From assembly GCA_023450615.1 (NCBI GenBank), contig JAEXGT010000057.1, positions 1 through 13,060 on the forward strand: a stretch of DNA of 13,060 nucleotides, written 5' to 3'. Each line of letters opens with the position of its first letter. Within the stretch, counting starts at the first letter, position 1. Shown here piece by piece: positions 1-7,005 of this stretch. Made by a program: the position numbers and the translations under genes. This DNA comes from Pseudomonadota bacterium. Lineage in GTDB: Bacteria; Pseudomonadota; Alphaproteobacteria; Rhizobiales; Beijerinckiaceae. Below the pieces are notes generated by a model. The model worked only from the letters and a program-made list of their open reading frames with translations, made no database searches and had not been told where the DNA came from.

Positions 1-99
1 GCGCTCGGCCATCATCTCCTCCAGATTACGGAGACTGAGATTGTAAGCCAGATACCACCGGACGCAGAGCAGGATCACCGACCGATCGAAATGTCTGCC
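1..99. repeat. 99-base terminal direct repeat, left copy
   Basis: These 99 bases are identical and in the same orientation to 12962-13060. The match stops exactly at the window ends. The repeat lies wholly inside the IS6-family transposase 5' coding region. It can be read as the overlap of a circular contig, as two direct copies of the IS flanking the segment, or as a k-mer-sized assembly overlap. Confidence 0.95.
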
Positions 100-177
100 C
101 TTGAACACGCGACACTCCGTCCTTGAAGCGAGGGAGCAGCAGCTGAGACGCTGAAATAAAGGATTTGCGACACATCC
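1..177 (-). mobile_element. IS6-family insertion sequence, transposase 5' end with terminal inverted repeat (cut by window edge)
   Basis: Read on the minus strand from a GTG at 108-106, the sequence encodes VFKGRHFDRSVILLCVRW and then a segment ending NLEEMMAER. This is the characteristic N-terminus of IS6-family (IS6100/IS26-like) DDE transposases. The outer end is GGATGTGTCGCAAA (minus strand, 177 to 164), which matches the opposite end at 12827 in its TGTCGCAAA core and is IS6-like. The inverted repeat lies about 70 bases ahead of the GTG, normal for the family. No in-frame ATG exists upstream, so GTG is my start choice. The longer minus-strand frame at 26-211 is a shadow. Only about 36 codons are visible before the window ends, so I cannot tell whether this copy is full length. 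The 8 bases outside this end differ from those outside the other end, so there is no target-site duplication across the pair. Confidence 0.85.
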
Positions 178-323
178 CTATGTCTGGCCGACCGAGCCTC
201 TCACCGGGCACTTCCGTCCGCTGGGGAATCCGCGCTCACCTTTCCTCTAAGCGGCTTAGCGTAGGATTCCGGGAGGATTCTGCGATGACCCCCTACAATC
301 GATTTTTCGCCCTGATACAGGCG
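178..323. other. Intergenic junction between left IS end and the MocR gene 3' end, with inverted repeats
   Basis: No convincing gene is visible. There is a 13-base odd palindrome CTAAGCGGCTTAG at 247-259, enclosed by a wider inverted pair, GGAATCC at 225-231 and GGATTCC at 264-270. Together they could fold into a nested hairpin downstream of the minus-strand regulator gene, but there is no clear U-tract for a terminator on that strand. A plus-strand ATG at 284 has a fair SD (GGAGG about 8 bases upstream), but its reading frame runs antisense into the regulator gene and resembles nothing I recognise. Confidence 0.4.
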
Positions 324-1796
324 TTAAACGACGCCGAAGAAGGATTGATCGGGGCGCTCCATGATCTGGCGCAGCACACGCATCCCGCGCTCGAGTTCGG
401 CCTCCGAGCCCGCAGCGCCGAGGCACAGGCGAATTCCGGGCTCCATCATTCCCTGGATGCTGGACGAGCCTGGTGGAGTGATTAACACGCCCTCGTTGCG
501 AGCCTTATAACGAAGGTCTTCTGCCGTGAGCCCATTGGGGAGTTCTAGCCACACGTGATAACCGCATAGCTTCCCTTCATGTGGCAGGATCTGTTCGGGA
601 AAAATGCGCTGGAACATGTCAACCCGCCGCCTTATTTCCGCCCGCAACCGCTTCACGATGACGTCGAGCGTGCCGGACCGGATGAGGTTGTCGCCGAGTT
701 CGAACAGTAATGGCGTTGCGCTCCATGCGCTGGCACGCATGGCGATCTGTGCACTGTCCAGGAGTGACGGCGGTACTACCATCGCGCCAGCACGGAACCC
801 CAGGTCGAACACCTTGGAGAGACTCGCGAGATAGATCGTCTGCTCCGGGATCAGCCCCGCGATGGGATCGGGCTTGGGATCGGGTAGGAAGCCGTAGACA
901 TCGTCCTCGATGAGTAGTGCATTATAACGGTTAATGATCGCGGCGATCTTGCGCCTGCGCTCCGGCGACATCGTGCGGCCGGTGGGGCTGTGCAGCGTTG
1001 GCATCGCGTAGACAATGGATGCTCCCGTGGCCCTCAGCCGCTCCTCCAGGGCATCGGGCACCAAGCCTTCGCCATCTATAGCTACAGGCACGAGATCGTA
1101 GTCATTAAGGTTAGCGAGCGCCCTGAAGCCCACATAGGTGAGCTCCTCCGTCAGTATTGTCGCGCCTCTTTTGCAGGCGATACTGAGTGCGAGGTCTAGC
1201 CCATGCTGTGCACCGTTGGTCGCGAGCAGATAGTCGGGCGTGGGTCTGAAATCGGGGGTGGAAATCCACTCGGCCAGCGCCTCGCGATGCTCCGCCAGCC
1301 CTTGGCGCGCATCATAGGCGAACAGGCGATCCAGATTGGCATTGCGGGTAACCTGCGCCATGGCGCTTCGCAATGCTTCCTGCTGCCCGACCTCGGGAGA
1401 CCGATTGACTTCCAGATGCACGAAACTGTCGGTCCGGAACGTGCGCTCGCTCGGATCGCGTCGGGCGACGAAGGTGCCTTGTCCGACATGGCCTGCCACG
1501 GTGCCGCGGACTGTCGCTTCCCGATACGCCTTAGTCACAGTCGAGAGACTCCAGCCCAGATGGGTGGCGAGCACGCGATGGGGCGGCAAACGGGCTCCAG
1601 CGGGCAGGGCACCGCTCGCGACGTCCCGCTCCAACGCTTGCAGTAATGCGAGATAAGGCGGCAGATCAGGGTCGAGCGCCTGCGGCACCCAACTTGGCGC
1701 TACCCTAGCCGTGACCTGCCTTCCGCCCCGGGCATCGCCGTTCTTCGCAAGATCGGCGGAGCCATTTGGTCTTGATTTTCGGGGGCGCGAGGTCAT
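324..1796 (-). CDS. MocR-family transcriptional regulator (GntR-type winged helix fused to aminotransferase-like domain)
   Basis: Predicted 490-residue cytoplasmic regulator. Residues about 46-112 form a GntR winged helix (SGALPAGARLPPHRVLATHL, then STVTKAY and the GHVGQGTFVARR wing). Residues about 155-480 are a fold-type I aminotransferase domain with ATNGAQHGLDLAL (N194), PTLHSPTG (266-273), IEDDVYG (296-302), the PLP-lysine motif SLSKVFDLGFRAG with K328, and the carboxylate-binding Arg in GIRLCLG (R456). In the usual NPTG motif, Asn is replaced by Ser (S270). Members of this family typically sense an amino acid or PLP adduct and regulate neighbouring catabolic or vitamin B6 genes. I chose the ATG at 1796 because AGGAG lies 4 bases upstream; the open frame extends to a TTG at 1904 without an SD. 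Its position next to the amino acid importer makes it the likely local regulator, probably of the divergent promoter region at 2878-3121. Confidence 0.9.
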   Translation of the reverse strand: MTSRPRKSRPNGSADLAKNGDARGGRQVTARVAPSWVPQALDPDLPPYLALLQALERDVASGALPAGARLPPHRVLATHLGWSLSTVTKAYREATVRGTVAGHVGQGTFVARRDPSERTFRTDSFVHLEVNRSPEVGQQEALRSAMAQVTRNANLDRLFAYDARQGLAEHREALAEWISTPDFRPTPDYLLATNGAQHGLDLALSIACKRGATILTEELTYVGFRALANLNDYDLVPVAIDGEGLVPDALEERLRATGASIVYAMPTLHSPTGRTMSPERRRKIAAIINRYNALLIEDDVYGFLPDPKPDPIAGLIPEQTIYLASLSKVFDLGFRAGAMVVPPSLLDSAQIAMRASAWSATPLLFELGDNLIRSGTLDVIVKRLRAEIRRRVDMFQRIFPEQILPHEGKLCGYHVWLELPNGLTAEDLRYKARNEGVLITPPGSSSIQGMMEPGIRLCLGAAGSEAELERGMRVLRQIMERPDQSFFGVV

Positions 1797-1989
1797 GAAA
1801 CTCCTGGGTCGGCTTTCGCGGTTGGCGACGGGGCTCTTTAACTTCCTACCGATCTCGCCGACGATCTTCCAAAATGTCCTAGTACAAGTCTTATGAGCTT
1901 GCAAGCTGGCGAAGTCGGCTCACCGCGGTTCTAGTGGCGTTCTTCACATGTGAGTCGTGCGCATCGTGCCAGGGGTCTTGGAAAATGTT
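1797..1989 (-). promoter_or_regulatory. Upstream region of the MocR gene with two perfect palindromes
   Basis: This region holds the MocR leader and its likely promoter. Two perfect palindromes stand out: AGCTTGCAAGCT at 1896-1907 and TCACATGTGA at 1944-1953, about 100 and 150 bases upstream of the start codon. A weak promoter reading on the minus strand is TTGCAA (1904-1899), a 17-base spacer, then TAGGAC. The palindromes are candidate autoregulatory sites. They do not resemble the ATTGTTG repeats in the binding-protein/racemase promoter region, so the regulator may not bind both places. Confidence 0.35.
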
Positions 1990-2031
1990 GCCGGCAGGCG
2001 GGAGGAGAAAGATCGCCCCCCGCCTGCCGGC
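1990..2031 (-). terminator. Strong stem-loop after the binding-protein gene (likely terminator)
   Basis: A perfect 13-base inverted repeat, GCCGGCAGGCGGG at 1990-2002 and its complement at 2019-2031, encloses a 16-base loop. On the minus strand it begins seven bases after the binding-protein stop codon and is followed by AACATTTTCC, a weak U-run. It should separate the binding-protein transcript from the regulator gene downstream. Confidence 0.75.
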
Positions 2032-2037
2032 GGTTCC

Positions 2038-2877
2038 TTAACAATACTTGCCGGATTGCGGCACCACCGACATATCGATGCCGCGCTCCTTCATGTATTT
2101 GGTGATATGGGCGCAGGACAGGCCGAGCGTGCGCTGCTGCATGGACCAGTTGGCAATCAGGTTCATCAGCCCAGCATTGCCGTCCTTGCGCGGCACAGCC
2201 GTCATCATCGGGTTATACAGAACCGGTTCCGGTACGATAGCCTTGCCAATGCCGGCCTTGTGCAACTGCGCCGAGTTCTGGTCGGCGAGAAGGATAGCGT
2301 CGACGCGGCGCGACTGCATCTCAAGGACCGCCTGGTCGCGGTTCTTGACGAGAACGATATTCGCATTCGGCGCCATAGTCTGGGCGATCACCTGCATCGT
2401 GCTGCCGCTCTGGGCAGCGATCTTGACCGACGGGTTGTTCAGTTCGCGCCAAGTCTTGGGCTCAAAGCCGTCGCGGGCGAGAATGGTCCATACGCCTTGG
2501 ACGATGGGCTCCATCACATAGTCGACCACGAGGCCGCGCTGCGGGTTCGGGTTCACGCCGAAAGCCATGTCGAGGCGACCTGCCTGGAAGTCGGCAGCGA
2601 GGTTGCCCCAAGTCGTCTCGACGAAGTTCACCTTAACACCGAGCAGATTAGCAAACTGTTTTGCCCAATCGGGGTAGATGCCGGTCCAATCGCCAGTTCC
2701 AGGATTCTTGATAAAGTCCGGCTCCTCGCCTGACATTACCGGATAGTTGAGCGTTCCTCGCTGCTTAATCGTGTTGATCGCCGCTGCCGGATCCTCTGCG
2801 GTAGCCGGTGTGGCGAAACTGCCGACGGAAACGAGCACTGCCGCCGCGATGCCCAGAATTCTTTCCCTCATTTTCAT
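2038..2877 (-). CDS. Amino acid ABC transporter periplasmic substrate-binding protein (family 3)
   Basis: 279-residue secreted solute-binding protein that would capture an amino acid in the periplasm and deliver it to the permease encoded at 4183. Residues 1-27 are a clear Sec signal peptide (basic start, hydrophobic IAAAVLVSVGSF, then ATPATA before E28). The mature protein has the family 3 pattern: RGTLNYPV (about 40-47), GIYPDWAKQFANLLGVKVNF, LDMAFGVNPNPQRGLVVDY with the likely carboxylate-binding R114, and a second lobe starting near 150. C255 and C279 are the only cysteines of the mature chain, so a C-terminal disulfide is possible. I chose the ATG at 2877 because GGGGAG lies 5 bases upstream; an extension to 2928 would bury the signal peptide. 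It is transcribed divergently from the permease operon, so binding protein and membrane components are separately expressed. The substrate cannot be read from sequence; context suggests proline or hydroxyproline. Confidence 0.92.
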   Translation of the reverse strand: MKMRERILGIAAAVLVSVGSFATPATAEDPAAAINTIKQRGTLNYPVMSGEEPDFIKNPGTGDWTGIYPDWAKQFANLLGVKVNFVETTWGNLAADFQAGRLDMAFGVNPNPQRGLVVDYVMEPIVQGVWTILARDGFEPKTWRELNNPSVKIAAQSGSTMQVIAQTMAPNANIVLVKNRDQAVLEMQSRRVDAILLADQNSAQLHKAGIGKAIVPEPVLYNPMMTAVPRKDGNAGLMNLIANWSMQQRTLGLSCAHITKYMKERGIDMSVVPQSGKYC

Positions 2878-3121
2878 TATCGCTCCCCTTTCTTTGTGAG
2901 CCAGTGGTCCACGCATTCCGCGGCGCATATTGCGACCGCGAGCATTGACAAGCTAAGCAATTACACGCATTGTTGTACAGCAAATTGTGGACTGTAGTGG
3001 GACAATTCTGCTCATTGTTGCGCAAGTGATTGCGGGAGAGGCGCCTCTTGCTGTGTCTGAAGTCCGCCAAGGCGCGAGATGTGGAGGGGTGATTGAGTTT
3101 CGTTCTATGCAGAGGTGACGC
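2878..3121. promoter_or_regulatory. Divergent promoter region with a duplicated 33-base operator-like module
   Basis: This 244-base gap separates the minus-strand binding protein from the plus-strand catabolic operon and must contain both promoters. It holds two copies of a 33-base module, at 2958-2990 and 3003-3035, exactly 45 bases apart. Each has CAATT, then ATTGTTG starting 11 bases later, then ATTGTGG or ATTGCGG 15 bases after that; 22 of 33 positions agree. Inside each module CAAT and ATTG form a dyad with a 7-base spacer, and the ATTG elements are direct repeats 15 bases apart. A minus-strand promoter reading is TTGTCA at 2951-2946 followed by TATGCG, which is weak. A plus-strand TTGACA sits at 2945-2950 without a convincing -10. 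The adjacent MocR regulator is the obvious candidate binder, by inference. Confidence 0.6.
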
Positions 3122-4099
3122 ATGATTGGGTTGGGGGCATCCTTTTCCGTCATTGATACACATACGGCCGGTCATCCGACACGCGTCGTCCTAAGCGGCA
3201 TTCCTCCGTTGAGAGGGGCGAGCGTCCTGGAAAAACGCGAGGACTTCCGGCGTCGATTCGATACGCTGCGCACCACCTTGTTGCACGAACCGCGCGGACA
3301 TTCGGCAATGGTCGGGCTCGTTCCCGTGCCGTCCGCGCAGGCCGATTACGGTGCCTTCTTCATCTCTTCTTATGTCTATCTCGACATGTGCGGACACGGT
3401 ACTATCGGCTATGCCAAGACGCTTGCGGCGACCGGCGAGCTTCGGCAAGGCATCGATAGTTTCACCCTTGAGACGCCTGCCGGCGTCATCACCGTCGGTC
3501 TCGCTTGGGATGAGGACGGGCACCTCGCTCATGTGCGCCTGCGCAATGTTCCGAGCTATGTCGGAATAGAAGGGTTGGAGGTCGTATTCCCGGAGTACGG
3601 CACGGTGCGGGCTGACATCGCCTATGGTGGCATGTGGTATGCTTTCGTCGATGCTGCAGCCCTCGGTCTTGAGATTGTTCCCGACAATGTATCGACCTTG
3701 CTGCGCGTTGGGTCCGCCTTGAAGAAGGCGATCGGCGATGCGATCGGCGACAACCCGTTGCTGGCGGGAGCAGTGGCTCCAAGCGTGCTGTTCTACAAGG
3801 ATACTGCGCCCGGAGAGGCCGTCCATTTCCTCGTTCTTGAAACGAATAAGTTCGATCGCTCGCCATGCGGAACCGGTACGAGCGCGCGCCTCGCGCTGCT
3901 CGACCGCCGCGGGATGCTCGGTCAGAGTGGAACCTACACCGCCCGCAACATCCTTGGCGTGCCGTTCGTTGCTCGTGTCGCCGAGCGGCGCGAGAATGCG
4001 GTCGTCGCCGAGATCGAGGGCAACGCCCATCTCGTCGCGCAGACGACGATCTTTCTGGAAGACGGCGACCCGCTCGCACACGGATTCCTGTGCAAGTGA
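3122..4099 (+). CDS. Proline racemase family protein, probable 4-hydroxyproline 2-epimerase or proline racemase
   Basis: 325-residue cytoplasmic, cofactor-independent racemase-fold enzyme. Characterised members invert C2 of proline or 4-hydroxyproline using two cysteines as acid/base pair. Both are present: C90 in the DMCGHGTIG motif (88-96) and C249 in FDRSPCGTGTSAR (244-256). Retention of both argues for a racemase/epimerase rather than a trans-3-hydroxyproline dehydratase, in which I recall the second Cys being replaced. Length and the early segment (IDTHTAGHPTRVV; GHSAMVGLVPVP) are family-typical. The ATG at 3122 has an AGGTG SD four bases upstream. It is the first gene of the operon and is followed by an importer and a D-amino acid dehydrogenase, the same logic as hydroxyproline catabolic clusters. 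I cannot separate proline from hydroxyproline specificity without aligning the pocket residues. Confidence 0.88.
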   Translation: MIGLGASFSVIDTHTAGHPTRVVLSGIPPLRGASVLEKREDFRRRFDTLRTTLLHEPRGHSAMVGLVPVPSAQADYGAFFISSYVYLDMCGHGTIGYAKTLAATGELRQGIDSFTLETPAGVITVGLAWDEDGHLAHVRLRNVPSYVGIEGLEVVFPEYGTVRADIAYGGMWYAFVDAAALGLEIVPDNVSTLLRVGSALKKAIGDAIGDNPLLAGAVAPSVLFYKDTAPGEAVHFLVLETNKFDRSPCGTGTSARLALLDRRGMLGQSGTYTARNILGVPFVARVAERRENAVVAEIEGNAHLVAQTTIFLEDGDPLAHGFLCK

Positions 4100-4127
4100 G
4101 GCATTGGCGGATTCGTCTTATGCCTCA
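4097..4127 (+). other. Intercistronic hairpin overlapping the racemase stop codon
   Basis: A perfect 8-base stem, TGAGGCAT at 4097-4104 with ATGCCTCA at 4120-4127, encloses a 15-base loop and starts on the racemase TGA. There is no following T-run. It sits in the 83-base gap before the permease and could be an mRNA processing or stabilising element that sets different levels of enzyme and transporter. That role is inference. Confidence 0.4.
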
Positions 4128-4182
4128 TGTCATTCAACCCGACTTACGCACCAACCAGCTTCGAACGAGAGGTCGCTGAAGT

Positions 4183-4836
4183 ATGGATTTTTCTGTCATT
4201 TTCAGCAACAGCCAGTTGCTCTGGTATGGTCTGTTGATCACTTTCTACTATACGGCCATTACAATCGGCGGAGGGTTGGTGCTGGGTCTAATCATCGGCC
4301 TGATTCAGCTCTCGCGCTTCCGGCTTCTTGTCGGGTTTGGCTGGCTTTTTGTGGAATTCTTCCGCAACATTCCGTTGCTGGTCATTCTGCTGTGGACCTA
4401 TTATGCCCTGCCAATCTTCCTAGGCGTCGAGATCACCAAGGGTTGGGCAGGCTTTCTCGCACTAACCTGTTATGCGGCAGCCTTTTACGCCGAGATCCTG
4501 CGCGCAGGTGTGCAGTCCATCGATCCAGGGCAGACCGACGCTGCGACCGCTATCGGCATGTCCTATGGGCAGCGGATGCGTCGCATCATCCTCCCCCAGG
4601 CTTTCCGTCGCATGATCCCGCCGCTCATGGGGCAGTCGATCATGCAAATGAAGAACACCAGCCTGCTCTCCACGATTACCGTTCCGGATCTGCTCTATCA
4701 GGCAGGTTACATTTCGAGCCTCACCTACAAGCCGATGGAGGTCTATACCGCCGTCGGTACGATCTTCCTGATGCTGCTTGTCCCGCTCACGGTTCTCTCC
4801 CGCATGGTCGAGAAGCGCAGCGCCCGGGCAAAGTGA
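4183..4836 (+). CDS. Amino acid ABC transporter permease (HisM/GlnP type)
   Basis: 217-residue inner-membrane protein with about five hydrophobic segments. It has the family features VEFFRNIPLLVILLW (57-71) and an EAA cytoplasmic loop around 103-137 (AEILRAGVQSIDPGQ then AIGMSYGQRMRRIILPQA, with conserved G126), which docks onto the ATPase. NTSLLSTITVPDLL follows (158-171), also typical. It is the only permease gene in the window, so the channel is probably a homodimer. The start at 4183 has GAGAGG about 9 bases upstream, an acceptable SD. The stop is nine bases before the ATPase gene, indicating translational coupling. Length is normal for the family. Confidence 0.93.
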   Translation: MDFSVIFSNSQLLWYGLLITFYYTAITIGGGLVLGLIIGLIQLSRFRLLVGFGWLFVEFFRNIPLLVILLWTYYALPIFLGVEITKGWAGFLALTCYAAAFYAEILRAGVQSIDPGQTDAATAIGMSYGQRMRRIILPQAFRRMIPPLMGQSIMQMKNTSLLSTITVPDLLYQAGYISSLTYKPMEVYTAVGTIFLMLLVPLTVLSRMVEKRSARAK

Positions 4837-4845
4837 GGTGACATC

Positions 4846-5664
4846 ATGATACAAGAACAAGTCCGTCCGCTCTTGAGCATCGAAAACCTCCATCTGAGCT
4901 TCGGCGGGAGGTCAGTCATTCGGGGCATCGATCTTACTGTACGCAAGGGTGAGGTTGTCGTCCTCATCGGCGCGTCCGGTTCCGGGAAGACGTCGCTTCT
5001 GCGCTGCGTCAATCTGCTCAATACGCCAAGTATGGGCCGGATCGTGATCAATGATGAGACCATCTTCGAGGCCGGTCCCGCCGACAAGGGCGTCTCAAGG
5101 ATTGCCCAAGCTGAGGTAAACCGCATTCGCGCCAAGACCGGTATGGTCTTCCAGCAGTTCAACCTCTTCCCGCATATGACGGCTTTGGAAAACGTCATGG
5201 AGGGGCCGGTCATCGTGAAACGCGAGAACAAGGCCGCCGCTGAGAAACGCGCACGGGAACTTCTTTCGCAGATGGGGCTTGCGGGACACGAGCTGAAGCG
5301 TCCGGCCCAATTGTCTGGCGGACAGCAGCAGCGTGTTGCTATTGCCCGCGCCATGGCCATGAATCCGAACCTGATGCTCTTTGACGAGCCGACATCGGCG
5401 CTCGACCCTGAACTTGTCGGTGAGGTTCTCAAGGCCATGACCGCGCTGGCACGCTCGGGCATGACCATGCTCATCGTCACTCACGAGCTCGGTTTCGCTT
5501 TCGAGATTGCCGACCGAGTCGTCTTTCTTGACCAGGGGCAGGTGGCCGCAGATGGGCCACCGCACGATGTGCTGCTGCAGCCGGAGCATCCCCGCCTCAA
5601 AAGCTTCGTCAACCGATTCCACGAGACGGCGGATATGCTCCGTCCGTTCATCGATGCACGCTGA
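4846..5664 (+). CDS. Amino acid ABC transporter ATP-binding protein (GlnQ/HisP type)
   Basis: 272-residue cytoplasmic ATPase that powers the importer. All nucleotide-binding motifs are visible: Walker A GASGSGKTS (42-50, K48), Q-loop FQQFNLFPHM (102-111), ABC signature LSGGQQQRVAIARA (156-169), Walker B LMLFDEPTSALD (177-188, D180/E181) and the switch histidine in VTHE (H213). The Q-loop wording and signature are those of polar amino acid importers. The SD GAGGTG overlaps the permease stop codon. A region at about 71-92 (ETIFEAGPADKGVSRIAQAE) is a modest insertion between Walker A and the Q-loop, seen in many polar amino acid ATPases. Confidence 0.95.
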   Translation: MIQEQVRPLLSIENLHLSFGGRSVIRGIDLTVRKGEVVVLIGASGSGKTSLLRCVNLLNTPSMGRIVINDETIFEAGPADKGVSRIAQAEVNRIRAKTGMVFQQFNLFPHMTALENVMEGPVIVKRENKAAAEKRARELLSQMGLAGHELKRPAQLSGGQQQRVAIARAMAMNPNLMLFDEPTSALDPELVGEVLKAMTALARSGMTMLIVTHELGFAFEIADRVVFLDQGQVAADGPPHDVLLQPEHPRLKSFVNRFHETADMLRPFIDAR

Positions 5665-5679
5665 GAAGGGCAGTATCCC

Positions 5680-6966
5680 ATGGCACAGGACATCCGGTTG
5701 AATATGCCGCAGCCCTATGGGTCGGGCCGCCGCGTCGCCATCATCGGCGCCGGAGCGGTTGGTGTCTGCTGTGCGAACTACCTGGTCCGAGCCGGGTTCG
5801 ACGTTACGGTGATTGATCCCGTCGTGCCGGGAAGCCGCGACCAGTGCTCCTACGGCAATGCAGGCGGCCTTTCGCCCGGCTCCTGCATCCCCAACGCGAT
5901 GCCGGGCTTAATAAAGGAACTCCCCGGCATGCTGCTCGACCCGGAAGGGCCGATCGGCTTGAGGTTGATCGACCTGCCTCATGCGCTGCCCTGGCTGTTG
6001 CGATTCCTCTGGACGAGTCGCCGCAGCCGGGTGGCCGAGATTTCCGATGCGATGATCGCGCTCAACCGCCACACCTTCGAGAGCTATGACCCGTTAATTC
6101 GCGAGGCCGGTTGCGAGGATCTTATCCAATATCGCGGCCAGCTCTTCGCCTATGAGGATCCGGAAGGTCCTGCGAAGTCAGAGTTCTCGATCGGTATGAG
6201 ACGCGCACGAGGGGTCAAGGTCGAGCTTCTCGACGAGCGCCAGTTGCGCGAGCTTGAGCCGGCCATCGGCCCTGCCTACAAGGCCGGCGTCTTTCTGCCC
6301 GAGCAGGGCCAGTGCGGCAATCCGGGGCGTCTGGTTGCAAGCCTTTGGAGCCTTGCCGCCAGTAAAGGCGCGCGCCTCCACCGGGCAAAGGCGAAAGGCT
6401 TCGTTCTGGGCGCCGACGGCCCGGTTGCGGTTGCGACTGATAACGGACAAGTGGTGGCAGACCAGTTTGTCGTGGCGGCCGGCGCCTTTTCCGCCCCCTT
6501 CGCCAGCCAAGCAGGTGCGCATGTGCCGCTGATTTGCGAACGGGGCTACCATGTGATGGTCGAAAGCGCCCGCACCGGGCTGAGGGTGCAGACCAACTCG
6601 GCCTCCCGCAAGTTTGTCGCCGCGCCCATGGAGGAGGGCCTGCGCCTATCTGGCACGGTGGAGTTCGCCCGTCCCGGCACCGGACCGCGGTGGGAGCGGG
6701 CGGAGATACTACTTCGCCAGGGCAGGCACATGTTTCCCGGCCTTGATACATCGAGCGTCCGCCCCTGGATGGGCAACAGGCCCGGAACTCCCGACAGCAT
6801 TCCTGTCATTGAACGCGCTCCGCGCCACCGCAACGTGATCTTGGCTTTCGGTCATGGGCATCAGGGGCTGATCGGAGCCTCGACCACCGGCCGCCTCGTC
6901 GCCGAGTTGGCCGGCGAACAACCCACCATGATTGACCTTACACCCTATAGATCGAGCCGATTCTGA
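5680..6966 (+). CDS. FAD-dependent D-amino acid dehydrogenase (DadA/DAO family), candidate cis-4-hydroxy-D-proline dehydrogenase
   Basis: 428-residue flavoprotein expected to oxidise a D-amino acid to the imine/2-oxo acid and pass electrons to the respiratory chain. The N-terminal dinucleotide fold is VAIIGAGAVGVCCANYL with G23, G25 and G28, ending in D46. The DadA hallmark SYGNAGGLSPG follows at 57-67, and the C-terminal FAD motif is FGHGHQGLIGASTTGRLVAE (about 392-411). Length is typical for the one-gene DadA type rather than the multi-subunit hydroxyproline dehydrogenase. The SD (AGAAGGG) lies in the short gap after the ATPase. Placed after an epimerase/racemase gene, it fits oxidation of the D-isomer produced by that enzyme. 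Substrate identity (D-proline, cis-4-hydroxy-D-proline or another D-amino acid) is inference from context. Confidence 0.88.
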   Translation: MAQDIRLNMPQPYGSGRRVAIIGAGAVGVCCANYLVRAGFDVTVIDPVVPGSRDQCSYGNAGGLSPGSCIPNAMPGLIKELPGMLLDPEGPIGLRLIDLPHALPWLLRFLWTSRRSRVAEISDAMIALNRHTFESYDPLIREAGCEDLIQYRGQLFAYEDPEGPAKSEFSIGMRRARGVKVELLDERQLRELEPAIGPAYKAGVFLPEQGQCGNPGRLVASLWSLAASKGARLHRAKAKGFVLGADGPVAVATDNGQVVADQFVVAAGAFSAPFASQAGAHVPLICERGYHVMVESARTGLRVQTNSASRKFVAAPMEEGLRLSGTVEFARPGTGPRWERAEILLRQGRHMFPGLDTSSVRPWMGNRPGTPDSIPVIERAPRHRNVILAFGHGHQGLIGASTTGRLVAELAGEQPTMIDLTPYRSSRF

Positions 6967-7005
6967 CATCACGCCAGCCGGCATTGCTGCTTTTGGAGAT
7001 ACCCT

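Noticed and set aside
26..211. 61-residue minus-strand open frame at the left end
   Set aside because: It is out of frame with the IS6 transposase, whose recognisable protein is in the neighbouring frame.
165..485. Possible small plus-strand gene, including an ATG at 284 with a fair SD
   Set aside because: Most of its length is antisense to the conserved C-terminal domain of the MocR protein, and the protein resembles nothing I know. Kept only as a note in the intergenic feature.
1797..1904. N-terminal extension of the MocR protein to a TTG at 1904
   Set aside because: The extension is basic and low in family likeness, has no SD, and would overlap the palindromic leader; the ATG at 1796 has a well-placed AGGAG.
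1957..2733. 258-residue open frame on the plus strand, antisense to the binding protein gene
   Set aside because: It overlaps a well-supported gene with signal peptide and SD, has no recognisable domain, and is a mirror frame of GC-rich coding sequence.
3191..4081. 296-residue open frame antisense to the racemase gene
   Set aside because: Shadow of a gene with clear catalytic motifs; no SD and no family resemblance.
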